Made by a program: the position numbers and the translations under genes. DNA of 64,000 nt from Oceanithermus desulfurans. GTDB taxonomy: Bacteria; Deinococcota; Deinococci; Deinococcales; Marinithermaceae. Positions within the stretch are counted from its first letter, which is position 1. Each line of letters opens with the position of its first letter. A model generated the notes under the pieces. The model was not told where the DNA came from. It saw only the letters and a program-made list of their open reading frames with translations, and ran no database searches. Location: contig NZ_JACHEZ010000009.1 of the NCBI RefSeq assembly GCF_014201675.1, positions 1 to 64,000 of the forward strand, in the 5' to 3' direction. Below, one piece after another: positions 46,417 to 54,263 of this stretch.

Positions 46417-49019
46417 AATCCTCCCTCCCAAGGCATGCGGATGCCGCTTTCGTCGAAGAGGAAGCGCGCGCTCTGGTCGCCGTAGAGGAAGGCGATCCGC
46501 GCCGAGGGCGCCGCGGCGTCCAGGGTGAAGCGCAGCGCCCAGCAGCAGCGGTCGAGGGTGACGACGAAGCGGGGCTGGAGCGGCGGCCAGCCCTCCGAGG
46601 TGCGCACCTCCTGGGTCAGCAGCGCGCTCAGGTAGAGGCGGGTGTTCTCCTCGCCCTGCCAGCCCAGGGTAAAGCCGAAGTCCTTGAAGGAAAACTTGCG
46701 GTCGTCCGGGTCGTAACGGGTGTATTCGAAGCCGCCCTGCACGCTCAGCGCCGGCCAGGACTCGCCGCCGGACCAGACGTCGAACCCCCCCTTGATCGAG
46801 GCCTCGTTGAGGTAGACCTCCTCGTCGCCGGGTTCGGGCAGGTGCCAGGCGGCGCCCACGTTCCAGGTGCTCTTCAGGTCGGCGAAGCGCGAGCTGAAGC
46901 GCAGCGAGCCGGGGCCGAAGCGCCCCTGCGTCCCGTCCCAGCGCTCCAGCAGGGTAAGGCGGTGCTCCTTCCAGGCCGCGGTGAGGGTGAGCTGGTGGTC
47001 GCGGTAGTTGGGGTCGCCCGGGTCGTCGGTGAAGAACGAGGTGTGGTCGAGCCGCAACGAGAAAGGGCCCCAGCCGGCGCCGATCTGCCCCTTGAGGCGG
47101 CGGCCGTCGTGGTCGTAGGTCTCGCTGAGGCTGTAGCGCGCGCCGCCGGGGCGCAGCTCGAAGGCGGCGCGGGTCTCCCGCGGCCGCCCCTGGTTGAGGT
47201 CGCGCTTGTGCGTCAGGCTCAGGTTGCCGCCGGGGAGCGCGTAGCTCGCCCGCAGCAGCAGGTCGTCGTAGGCGGCGTCGGGGTAGCGGTAGCCGCTCTG
47301 GACGCTGGCCGCCAGGTCGCCCAGGCGCAGGCCGAGGCGGCCGGTGGTGGCCTGGTGCTGCCCCGCCTGCGGGTCGTAGAGGTGGTCGAGCTTCAGGGTC
47401 AGCGGCCCCGGCCGCGCCTCGAGCCCCGCCTTGAGCGGCGCGTAGACGGCCTGTTCGAGGTCGCGCCCCCCCGAGGCGGTGAGCACCAGCCCCGGCAGCA
47501 CGCTCCAGCGTGAGCTGGCCTTGAAGTCGAGCTTGCGTTCGGGGCGGATGTAGTCGCGGGCGAAGAAGGCCTCGCCCTCGGCCACCCGCCGCTCGAGCCG
47601 CGCCTCCACCCGCAGCCCGCCCAGCGTCTGCGAGGCGCGAAGGGTGCTGCGCCAGTCGACCTGGCGCTCGCCGGTGTCGTAGTACCAGCCCTTGAAGCGG
47701 TTTTCCGCGATCAGGCTGAACCCCTTCCACGGCGGCCGGGGCCGGAAGGTGTCGAGGTGGTCCACGTAGATCCGCCCCGCGCTGGCCCAGACCCCCGCGG
47801 CCCGCGCCGAGCGGTTGAGCTCGTTGGTGCGATCGAAGTAGCCGCCGGCGTAGAGGCTGCCCTTGACGCTGAAGCCGCCGCCGCTCCAGCCCCGCGTCCA
47901 GCGCAGCACCATCTCGGGCACGACCCGCGCCGCCGGCGGCCCCGCCTCGCCCAGGTCGAGGTAGCTCTGCAGCCGGAACTCGGCGCGCGGCTCCTCCCGC
48001 CCCAAGGCGCGGCTGCTCAGCTTCAGGCGCACCCGCCCCGAGGTGGTGTTCTCGCGCCGTTCGAGGCTGAGCTCGTGCCGCCAGCCGTCCTCCTTGAGCC
48101 GGTACTCGGTCTTGAGGCTCCAACGCGGCGGGTCGGCGGCCTGAGCGGCGTTCTTCCACTTGAAGGTGGTGGTCTGGTAGTAGGGCAGGTCGCGCAGGTT
48201 CTTGTCGCCCGTGCGGTAGTCGAGCTGGGCCTCCAGGCTGCCGCGCTCGGCGCCCACCTCGGGCGGCAGGTAGAGGGTGCGGTAGTGCTCGTAGGCCGCG
48301 CCCACCCCCCAGTGGTCGAACCCCAGGCCCCAGCCGCGGTTTTGGAACCAGCGCAGCAGGGTAAAGCCGAGGCCGCCGCGCGTCACGTAGGGCAGGTCGG
48401 CGCTCACGAACCAGCCGTCGCTGGGGTCGGTGCCCACCTCCAGGCGCGGGCGGCGCTGGGAGAAGTGCAAAAGCAGCACCGGCCAGTAAAAGGTCACCTC
48501 GCCGCGGGTGTAAACGGTCACGTCGTAGGCCACCAGACGGTCACCGGGGTAGAGGATCACCTTGCGCGCCTTGAAGCTGTAGTCGTAGGGGTCCTGGCCG
48601 CAGCGCGCGCAGGGGGTGAACTCCCCCTGGGTCAGCAGGATCTGGCCCATCACCCGGGTCGCCTCGGGGCCCCACAGGTCGATGCCGCCGCTTTGGATGT
48701 GCACCTCCAGGGCGTCGAGGCTCTCGTCGTCGAGGTAGAGCTCCAGGTAGTCGGCCTCGGTGACCCGCCCCTGGGCGTCCTGGTAATAGACCTGGCCGAT
48801 CAGGATCAGGCGGCGGGCGGCGCGGTCGTACTCCACCCGGTCGGCCCGCACCTCCTCGCCCTTTTCCAGCTTGAGGACGACCGGGGCACCCACCAGCACC
48901 ACCAGCTCGCGGTCGCCCACCTTGCGCAGCTCGAGCCGGTCGGCCTGGGTCACCTCGATCCGCCCCGCCAGCGCCCACCCCGCCAGCAGCGCCAGCAGCA
49001 CCCAGACGGCCGCTCTCAC
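46413..49019 (-). CDS. LptD/OstA-like outer-membrane assembly protein
   Basis: 868-aa protein with a signal peptide (about 1-18), an N-terminal OstA-like beta-jellyroll (about 20-125; LELRKVGDRELVVL, ADRVEYDRAARRLILIGQVY and so on) and a long C-terminal domain of alternating aromatic/polar strands as in a beta barrel. Two cysteines occur at CARCGQ (about 136-139) and two near the C-terminus, which could form the disulfides used for LptD-like folding. In Proteobacteria LptD inserts lipopolysaccharide. Here the substrate is unlikely to be classical LPS. It is encoded after lptF-lptG and before a lipoprotein. Confidence 0.75.
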   Translation of the reverse strand: MRAAVWVLLALLAGWALAGRIEVTQADRLELRKVGDRELVVLVGAPVVLKLEKGEEVRADRVEYDRAARRLILIGQVYYQDAQGRVTEADYLELYLDDESLDALEVHIQSGGIDLWGPEATRVMGQILLTQGEFTPCARCGQDPYDYSFKARKVILYPGDRLVAYDVTVYTRGEVTFYWPVLLLHFSQRRPRLEVGTDPSDGWFVSADLPYVTRGGLGFTLLRWFQNRGWGLGFDHWGVGAAYEHYRTLYLPPEVGAERGSLEAQLDYRTGDKNLRDLPYYQTTTFKWKNAAQAADPPRWSLKTEYRLKEDGWRHELSLERRENTTSGRVRLKLSSRALGREEPRAEFRLQSYLDLGEAGPPAARVVPEMVLRWTRGWSGGGFSVKGSLYAGGYFDRTNELNRSARAAGVWASAGRIYVDHLDTFRPRPPWKGFSLIAENRFKGWYYDTGERQVDWRSTLRASQTLGGLRVEARLERRVAEGEAFFARDYIRPERKLDFKASSRWSVLPGLVLTASGGRDLEQAVYAPLKAGLEARPGPLTLKLDHLYDPQAGQHQATTGRLGLRLGDLAASVQSGYRYPDAAYDDLLLRASYALPGGNLSLTHKRDLNQGRPRETRAAFELRPGGARYSLSETYDHDGRRLKGQIGAGWGPFSLRLDHTSFFTDDPGDPNYRDHQLTLTAAWKEHRLTLLERWDGTQGRFGPGSLRFSSRFADLKSTWNVGAAWHLPEPGDEEVYLNEASIKGGFDVWSGGESWPALSVQGGFEYTRYDPDDRKFSFKDFGFTLGWQGEENTRLYLSALLTQEVRTSEGWPPLQPRFVVTLDRCCWALRFTLDAAAPSARIAFLYGDQSARFLFDESGIRMPWEGGL

Positions 49020-50056
49020 CGCTTGCCCCCAAGCAGCAGCAACCCCGCCACCCCCGCATACAGCAGGTCCGGCCCCCAGGCGGCGAACCAGGGGGCCAGC
49101 ACCCCCTGCTCGCCCATGATGCGGAAGACGCTCCAGGTCGCGTAATAGAAGAAGGTCAGCGTCACCACGCCCACCATGCCCAGGCTGCGGCTGCCACCCA
49201 GCATCCAGAACGCCAGGGCCACCGCGAAGAGCGCGAAGGCCACGCTGGCCGCGGGCTCGGCCCACTTGCGCCAGTAGGCCGTGGCCTCGGCGTGGTAGGG
49301 CCGGCCGAACTTCTTGTACTCGACGATGCGGCGGCGCAGCTCGGCCAGCGGCAGGTCTGCCGGCTTGGTCGGCGGGCTCACGGCCAGGTCCTCGAGCGGC
49401 AGCAGCCCCCGTTCGAACTCGGTGATCGTGCGCGGCCGCGAGCCGTCGAAGGTCACGCGCATCCCCGCGTCGAGCACCAGCCGCCCCGGCTCGAAGCGGC
49501 CGCGCTTGGCCGTCAGCACCTCGCCCTCCGAGAGCACCCGCACGTCGCCGAACCCCTGCCCGTCCACCTGGCCCACGTAGATCGTGCGGCCGTAGGCGTC
49601 GCGGAAGAAGGTCCCCGGCTGCAAAAGCGCCCGCGGCTTGGCCAGGATCGCCTGGCGCAGCACCTGGTTGGCCCGCTGCAGCTCGCGCGGCACCCAGCTC
49701 TCGCCGGCCACGAAGCCCACGAGCGCCAGCAGCACCCCGAAGCCGACGAGCACCCCGAGCACCCGCTCCCGCGGGATCCCCGAGGCGAGCAGCACCTTGA
49801 GCTCCGAGTCCTCGGCCATGCGGCTGAGCGCCAGCAGCAACGCGAACAGGTAGGCGATGGGCAGCCCCCGCACCAGCGCCTCGGGTACCCGGTGAGCCAG
49901 GTACTGCCCGATCGAGAGCGGGTCGGCGCCGCGCGCCAAAAGCGGCGCCAGCACCTCGAAGAGCACCCCGCCGAGCAACAGCAGGACGACGACGGCCAGC
50001 CCCCCGAGCAGGTAGGCCCCCACCTCGCGCAGCAGGTAGCGGCTCAGGGTGTTCAC
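49016..50056 (-). CDS. lptG: LptF/LptG-family permease (LptG position)
   Basis: 346-aa membrane subunit of the YjgP/YjgQ family. Three N-terminal helices (about 10-30, 53-75 and 98-118), a large periplasmic beta domain (about 125-250) and three C-terminal helices. LAVVVLLLLGGVLFEV, EDSELKVLLASGIPRERV and the C-terminal RSLGMVGVVTLTFFYYATWS are typical. Overlaps lptF and the lptD-like gene by four bases. Whether it is the LptF or the LptG equivalent is judged only from position. Confidence 0.82.
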   Translation of the reverse strand: MNTLSRYLLREVGAYLLGGLAVVVLLLLGGVLFEVLAPLLARGADPLSIGQYLAHRVPEALVRGLPIAYLFALLLALSRMAEDSELKVLLASGIPRERVLGVLVGFGVLLALVGFVAGESWVPRELQRANQVLRQAILAKPRALLQPGTFFRDAYGRTIYVGQVDGQGFGDVRVLSEGEVLTAKRGRFEPGRLVLDAGMRVTFDGSRPRTITEFERGLLPLEDLAVSPPTKPADLPLAELRRRIVEYKKFGRPYHAEATAYWRKWAEPAASVAFALFAVALAFWMLGGSRSLGMVGVVTLTFFYYATWSVFRIMGEQGVLAPWFAAWGPDLLYAGVAGLLLLGGKR

Positions 50057-51060
50057 AAAAGCCTCCGGGTGCCCGCGAGGGCCAGCGCGAAGTAGACCAC
50101 GTCGGCCAGCCAGGCGCCGTAAGGCCCCACCACCGCGAACCGCGCCAGCTGCGCCGCCAGCGTCCAGAGTACGTAGTAGCCGAAGATCAGCAGCACCACG
50201 GCCACGAAGGCCCAGGCGGCCTCCCGCAGCGAGAGCCCCACCACCGCCGCCAGCCAGGCCAGCGCGATCACCCCCACGGCGTCGGCGTGCCGGCGCTGCA
50301 GCGGGAAGCGCGCTTGGGGGTCCACCTTGGCCAGCTCGCGCAGCTCGGCCATGGGCAGCGACTCGTAGGTGGTCTTTTTCTCCACGAAGCGCGAGGGGAA
50401 CGGGAGCGGGATGGTGTCCCAGAACTCGGGGCGCGCCCCCGGAGACGTCTTCCAGGCGTTCTTGAGCACCCAGTTGGCGTCCTTCCAGACGCCCTCTTCG
50501 GCGCTCCAGACCGTGCCGTCGGGGGTGACCACCCGCACCCCCTGAAGGCGGCCGCCCCCGGCGTCGTCGGGGTAGACGCGGCGGGCGTAGTAGACCCCGA
50601 GCCCCGGGGGGGCGTAGGCTGCGTTGGTGAGCACGCCGCTGGGGGCGTGGCCGTAGTAGATCTCGTAGATCAGATCATCGTAGCGTGCCTGGGCCTCGGG
50701 CTTGACCCAGCCGGCGTTGACCCAGGCGATTCCCGCCACGAAGACGGCCAGACCCAGCACCGGCCAGAGCAGCCGCACCGGCGCGATGCCCGCAGCGTAG
50801 ACGGCCTTGAGCTCGGAGTCGCGGATCCAGCGGGCCAGCGCCACCAGCACCGCGAAGACGAGGCCCAGCGGCAGCGCCACCCCCAGGGTGTAGGGCATGC
50901 GGTAGAGCACCAGCTCGCCGACCTGGGTCCAGGTGGTGCCGCGGCTGAGGAAGACCCCCGAGAGCGACGAGAGCAGGTCGGTGGTCACGAGCCCGATGAA
51001 GAGCAGGGTTCCCAGCAGGTAGGGCGTCAGGATCTCGCGCAGCAGGTAGCGCTGGAGCAC
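50053..51060 (-). CDS. lptF: LptF/LptG-family permease (LptF position)
   Basis: 335-aa paralogue of the next gene, same topology. Marks: LRYLLREI-like N-terminus (here LQRYLLREILTPYLLGTLLF), DSELKAVYAAGIAPVRLLWP, and ARFPLQRRHADAVG. First gene of the lptF-lptG-lptD-like-lipoprotein operon, with a GTG start preceded by a perfect TATAAT six bases away, so the operon is leaderless. The LptB ATPase, LptC and LptA equivalents are not in this window. Confidence 0.82.
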   Translation of the reverse strand: MLQRYLLREILTPYLLGTLLFIGLVTTDLLSSLSGVFLSRGTTWTQVGELVLYRMPYTLGVALPLGLVFAVLVALARWIRDSELKAVYAAGIAPVRLLWPVLGLAVFVAGIAWVNAGWVKPEAQARYDDLIYEIYYGHAPSGVLTNAAYAPPGLGVYYARRVYPDDAGGGRLQGVRVVTPDGTVWSAEEGVWKDANWVLKNAWKTSPGARPEFWDTIPLPFPSRFVEKKTTYESLPMAELRELAKVDPQARFPLQRRHADAVGVIALAWLAAVVGLSLREAAWAFVAVVLLIFGYYVLWTLAAQLARFAVVGPYGAWLADVVYFALALAGTRRLL

Positions 51061-51066
51061 GAAAAA

Positions 51067-51072
51067 ATTATA
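51067..51072 (-). promoter_or_regulatory. -10 box (TATAAT) of the leaderless Lpt-like operon
   Basis: Perfect TATAAT on the minus strand, six bases, then GTG at 51060. Confidence 0.65.
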
Positions 51073-51111
51073 GGCAGCCAGGGCATGAGAAAGCGCCGGA
51101 ACCGGCTTGGA

Positions 51112-51144
51112 GAAAATAAAAACATAAGCGGGCCGCAGCCCGCT
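51112..51144 (-). terminator. Intrinsic terminator of tRNA-Arg
   Basis: Stem AGCGGGC/GCCCGCT with a four-base loop, then TATGTTTTTATTTTC, just after the tRNA. Confidence 0.75.
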
Positions 51145-51147
51145 CGT

Positions 51148-51224
51148 TGGTGCGCCCGGCAGGAATCGAACCTGCGGCCTAGCGCTTAGGAGGCGCTTGC
51201 TCTATCCGACTGAGCTACGGGCGC
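51148..51224 (-). tRNA. tRNA-Arg (anticodon CCT)
   Basis: 77-nt cloverleaf on the minus strand. Acceptor stem GCGCCCG/CGGGCGC, discriminator A, encoded CCA. The anticodon loop CTCCTAA gives CCT, reading AGG. Single gene with its own promoter (51235-51262) and terminator. Confidence 0.95.
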
Positions 51225-51234
51225 CCGCGTGAAA

Positions 51235-51262
51235 ATTGTAGCACGCATCAAAACATTGCTAA
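51235..51262 (-). promoter_or_regulatory. Promoter of tRNA-Arg
   Basis: Minus strand TTAGCA, 16 bases, TACAAT, ending 11 bases before the tRNA 5' end, so almost no leader. The -35 is weak. Confidence 0.45.
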
Positions 51263-51297
51263 GGCACCGCACATGAACACGTATTTTAAACTTAAAC

Positions 51298-51336
51298 TTG
51301 ACAAGCATATTTTTTTTTTTTTTTTTGATATATTAT
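51298..51336 (+). promoter_or_regulatory. T17 tract between -35-like and -10-like sequences, upstream of the FecR-like gene
   Basis: TTGACA (51298-51303), then a run of 17 T residues (51310-51326), then TATATT (51329-51334). The current spacing of 25 bases is longer than the 17 used by sigma-A, and the T-run could contract or expand. AAGGAGG lies 37 bases further on, ahead of the ATG. Confidence 0.55.
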
Positions 51337-51377
51337 TTCCAGTCCCGGCCGGGCTACAAAGCAGCAAGGAGGTATTT

Positions 51378-52013
51378 ATGGGCAGGAACAACGCGCAGGT
51401 TCAAGGCAAAAGAGCTCAACGGCACCTAGAAGATCAGAAGGGGGAATACCGTGCCACCATCGTCCATACAGTAGGTTCCGCCATGCCCATTGTGCGTACT
51501 CCAATGGGCGATGAAAAACCACTCACGGCTGGTGACCCGCTGGCGCGTGGAGATCGAGTTGAGAGCAACGGTAGTTACGTTGAGCTGCGCGGGCCCGACG
51601 GCGAGATCTACCGGCTGGGGCCGAATTCGGAGTTCGAGTGGGTGCCAGTTCCCCAGGTAGGATTCGAGCCCCTATACTACGGAAGGGTCTTCATCGTAAC
51701 CGCGAACGGCAAGTACCGCACAAGCTGCTACATCCGGAAAATTTCCTCGGCTTATATCGAGAACCTTAATGAGCGTGATGATGCTTTTTACGCTCTCTAC
51801 GACGACATGCTGATCTTCGAGTACGACGAGGCCGGACAGTACTTCGATATCGTCACTGTACCCAGGGGGCATGTAGCTGTACTGCGCCACGATCCGCAGA
51901 AACCCATGCGTAGCCGCTATTCCGTAACGTCCTTGCAACCATTTTCGGACGAAGAACTAAACCGCATTCTCAATGAGTTTTCTAAACCCTCGATCTGGTA
52001 CAATCTAAGCTAA
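51378..52013 (+). CDS. FecR-like domain protein without signal peptide
   Basis: 211 aa. The core (VGSAMPIVRTPMGDEKPL, then LARGDRVESNGSYVELRGPD and EIYRLGPNSEFEWV, about 33-100) follows the FecR pattern of a beta domain with 'L..GD.V.....S.VEL'. The C-terminal half (about 110-211) is unrecognised, Tyr/Asp-rich, and ends KPSIWYNLS. No signal peptide or membrane helix, so it stays in the cytoplasm, unlike typical FecR sensors. AAGGAGG seven bases before ATG 51378 favours this start over in-frame 51273. More A+T-rich than the surroundings. Followed by a 30-bp palindrome and an ABC exporter gene on the same strand. Confidence 0.6.
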   Translation: MGRNNAQVQGKRAQRHLEDQKGEYRATIVHTVGSAMPIVRTPMGDEKPLTAGDPLARGDRVESNGSYVELRGPDGEIYRLGPNSEFEWVPVPQVGFEPLYYGRVFIVTANGKYRTSCYIRKISSAYIENLNERDDAFYALYDDMLIFEYDEAGQYFDIVTVPRGHVAVLRHDPQKPMRSRYSVTSLQPFSDEELNRILNEFSKPSIWYNLS

Positions 52014-52020
52014 CTCGCTT

Positions 52021-52050
52021 CCCACTGGGAGCCCATGGGCTCCCAGTGGG
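52021..52050 (+). repeat. Perfect 30-bp palindrome between the FecR-like and ABC genes
   Basis: Each half is CCCACTGGGAGCCCA, the whole reading the same on both strands. It folds into a 13-bp stem with a four-base loop, with no T-run after it. It starts seven bases after the stop of the FecR-like gene and ends 20 bases before the likely ABC start. Functions to consider are terminator, attenuator or operator. Confidence 0.8.
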
Positions 52051-52070
52051 TCAAAGGTTGGGTTCGTACT

Positions 52071-53822
52071 ATGCGCGACTCCGTTTGCAAGGTCCTCTAC
52101 GCCCTCAAACTCGTCTACCGGTCCGCCCCCGGGCTGGCCATGGCCTTGTTCGCCGTGGTGCTCGTTCAAGCCCTCGTGCCCGGACTCAGCGTCTGGGCCG
52201 TAAAGGGACTGGTGAACGCGGTCGTCGCTTCCAGCCCCGACAGCTGGATTTACTGGGGGGCGTTCTGGCTGCTGGTGCTGCTGATCGATCAGGTCATGGG
52301 TCCGGTTTCGGCCATGGTGCAGGGCAACCTGAACGAGCGCCTGACCGCCTCCCTGAACACGCGGTTGATGTCGAAGGTGAACCGCTTCGAGGACCTGCTC
52401 CCCTTCGAGGACGAAGCCTTCTACGACCGGCTCAACCTTTTGCGGGAACAAGCCTCCTACCAGCCCACCAACCTGATCATCTTCCTGACCGCGGCGCTGC
52501 GGGAAGGGCTCACCCTGATCCCGTTGCTGATCGTAACCGGGAGCCTTGCCTGGTGGTTGCCTTTGCTACTCCTCCTTGCGGTGACACCGCACGCCTGGGT
52601 CTCGTTCAAACTGCAACGCGCGGTATGGGAGACCTTGAGTGCCACCAACCCGGAAGCACGGCGCATGGACTACGCTTCGAACCTGCTGCTCGACCCCCAG
52701 TACGCAAAGGAGCACCGCCTCTTCAGGAGCGGCAACTTCTGGATCGAGTTCTACCTGGAACGGTTCAACCGGCTCCACTCGGCCATGCGGCGCCAGCGGA
52801 GCAAGCAGCTCGTGGGGAACATGGCCTTCGTCGCCGTGAGCCTGCTCGGGGTTGCGGTGGCGCTGTGGGGCCTCTTCCAGCGACGGCTAAGCGCCGGGGA
52901 CATGGCGATGTTCCTGGCCACCCTCGGGTACATGCAGCAAAACCTTACCCTGCTGGTCTCCGATGCGAGCATGCTCTACGAGTCCTTGCTCTATTTCGAT
53001 GAGGTGCGCGCCTTCCTCGAAGAAGCGCCGCGCACCGTAGCGGGGAAGGGCCGCGTCCTCAAGCTCGCGGGTCCGCCCGAGCTTTCCTTCGAGTCGGTGG
53101 GCTTTAGCTATCCGGACGGCCGGCGCGCTCTCGACGGCATCGACCTGCACATCCGGCCCGGCGAACTCGTTGGCCTGGTTGGCGAAAACGGAGCCGGCAA
53201 AACCACGTTGGTCAAGCTGCTTCTGCGCTTCTACGAACCTAGCGAGGGGCGCATAACCGTCAACGGTACCGACCTGAGCGAGATCGAGGTGGTGTCCTGG
53301 CGGCGTCACATCGCGGCGGTGTTTCAGGACTACGGAAAGTACGCGCTGGAGCTCGGGAAGAACGTGTCCATCGCCGACCACGAGCGGCTCGAGGACGAGC
53401 CGGGCATCCTTCAGGCGTTGCGGCAGGCGCAGGCCGAGGATCTGCTCGAAAAGCTCCCGCAGGGTCTGCGTACGCAGCTCACCAAGGAGTTTGGCGGCAC
53501 GGAGCTTTCCGGGGGCGAGTGGCAGAAGGTGGCGCTCGCGCGCGGCTTTTTCCGGTTCGAAGCACCGCTGGTCGTGCTGGACGAGCCCACCGCCGCCCTG
53601 GACCCCCTGGCCGAAGTGCGGCTCTACGAACAGTTCGCGAAGATCGCCCAGGGGCGCACCGCGATCATGGTCAGCCACCGGTTGGCGTCGGTGCGGCACG
53701 CCGATCGGATCGTGGTCCTCGACCAGGGGCGCGTGGTGGAATCGGGGACCCATCAGGAGCTGCTGGAGCGAAGGGGTGTCTACGCCGAGATGTGGGAGGC
53801 GCAGAGCGCCTGGTACGGCTGA
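52071..53822 (+). CDS. ABC exporter, fused permease-ATPase (peptide/lipid type)
   Basis: 583-aa half-transporter. Six membrane helices in about 1-310, then the ATPase: Walker A GENGAGKT (about 371-378), Q-loop VFQDYG, signature LSGGEWQKVALARGFF (about 479-494), Walker B PLVVLDEPTAALDP (about 500-513) and H-loop MVSHRLAS. It lacks a peptidase C39 domain. The layout and the loop lengths resemble exporters of ribosomal peptides (lantibiotic, lasso) or lipids. No precursor peptide, protease or asparagine-synthetase-like gene is nearby. ATG 52071 is chosen over 52035, which lies inside the palindrome. Confidence 0.85.
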   Translation: MRDSVCKVLYALKLVYRSAPGLAMALFAVVLVQALVPGLSVWAVKGLVNAVVASSPDSWIYWGAFWLLVLLIDQVMGPVSAMVQGNLNERLTASLNTRLMSKVNRFEDLLPFEDEAFYDRLNLLREQASYQPTNLIIFLTAALREGLTLIPLLIVTGSLAWWLPLLLLLAVTPHAWVSFKLQRAVWETLSATNPEARRMDYASNLLLDPQYAKEHRLFRSGNFWIEFYLERFNRLHSAMRRQRSKQLVGNMAFVAVSLLGVAVALWGLFQRRLSAGDMAMFLATLGYMQQNLTLLVSDASMLYESLLYFDEVRAFLEEAPRTVAGKGRVLKLAGPPELSFESVGFSYPDGRRALDGIDLHIRPGELVGLVGENGAGKTTLVKLLLRFYEPSEGRITVNGTDLSEIEVVSWRRHIAAVFQDYGKYALELGKNVSIADHERLEDEPGILQALRQAQAEDLLEKLPQGLRTQLTKEFGGTELSGGEWQKVALARGFFRFEAPLVVLDEPTAALDPLAEVRLYEQFAKIAQGRTAIMVSHRLASVRHADRIVVLDQGRVVESGTHQELLERRGVYAEMWEAQSAWYG

Positions 53823-53851
53823 TTGTCTGTCTGGCTAGGGGTTAGGCCCCT

Positions 53852-54181
53852 TCAGAAGCTGAGGATTTGGAAGCCCTCGTCCACCGCGCGCACCAGGTCG
53901 GCGCCGACGTAGGTCACCTCGAACCCCGGCAGCTCGAGCGGAGCGCCGCTGGTCTCCAGGATCCGCCGGCAGACGAGGGGAACGATCCCGCGCTCCGACA
54001 GTACGGTCAGGGCTTCGTCGAAATCAGGGTCCTGCGCGAGCGGGACCCGCACTCCGTCGGCAAGAAACACGACCCGCACCTCGGCCCCTTGGTCGTGGGC
54101 CACCCGGGCGAAGGTCAGGCCCGAACGCACCTTGAGCTTTTCCGTCGGTCCGCTGTTGACGAGCACCAGGATCTTGGCCAT
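53852..54181 (-). CDS. DsrE-family protein
   Basis: 109-aa single-domain protein of the DsrE/DsrF/YchN family. MAKILVLVNSGPTEKLKVRSGL at the N-terminus and AEVRVVFLADGVRVPLAQ fit, and two cysteines would be expected for sulfur transfer; one Cys is visible (VCRRILETSG). In sulfur oxidisers DsrE-like proteins relay persulfide sulfur, but single-Cys YchN-type members have no proven role. Leaderless start. Convergent with the ABC exporter gene. Confidence 0.75.
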   Translation of the reverse strand: MAKILVLVNSGPTEKLKVRSGLTFARVAHDQGAEVRVVFLADGVRVPLAQDPDFDEALTVLSERGIVPLVCRRILETSGAPLELPGFEVTYVGADLVRAVDEGFQILSF

Positions 54182-54187
54182 ACCCGA

Positions 54188-54193
54188 ATCGTA
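54188..54193 (-). promoter_or_regulatory. -10 box for leaderless dsrE-like mRNA
   Basis: TACGAT on the minus strand, six bases, then ATG. Confidence 0.5.
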
Positions 54194-54263
54194 CCCGATG
54201 GGTTACCTAACTTATTTTATGTAATAATTTCGGGTTGCTCGGCGCTGCGCTCACCGGGCAACT

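Noticed and set aside
51273-51377. ATG at 51273 as start of the FecR-like protein
   Set aside because: It would encode a poly-Phe run from the T tract, and no ribosome-binding site precedes it. AAGGAGG points to 51378.
52035-52070. ATG at 52035 as start of the ABC exporter
   Set aside because: It lies in the centre of the 30-bp palindrome and would give an unusual N-terminus. ATG 52071 matches the family start better.
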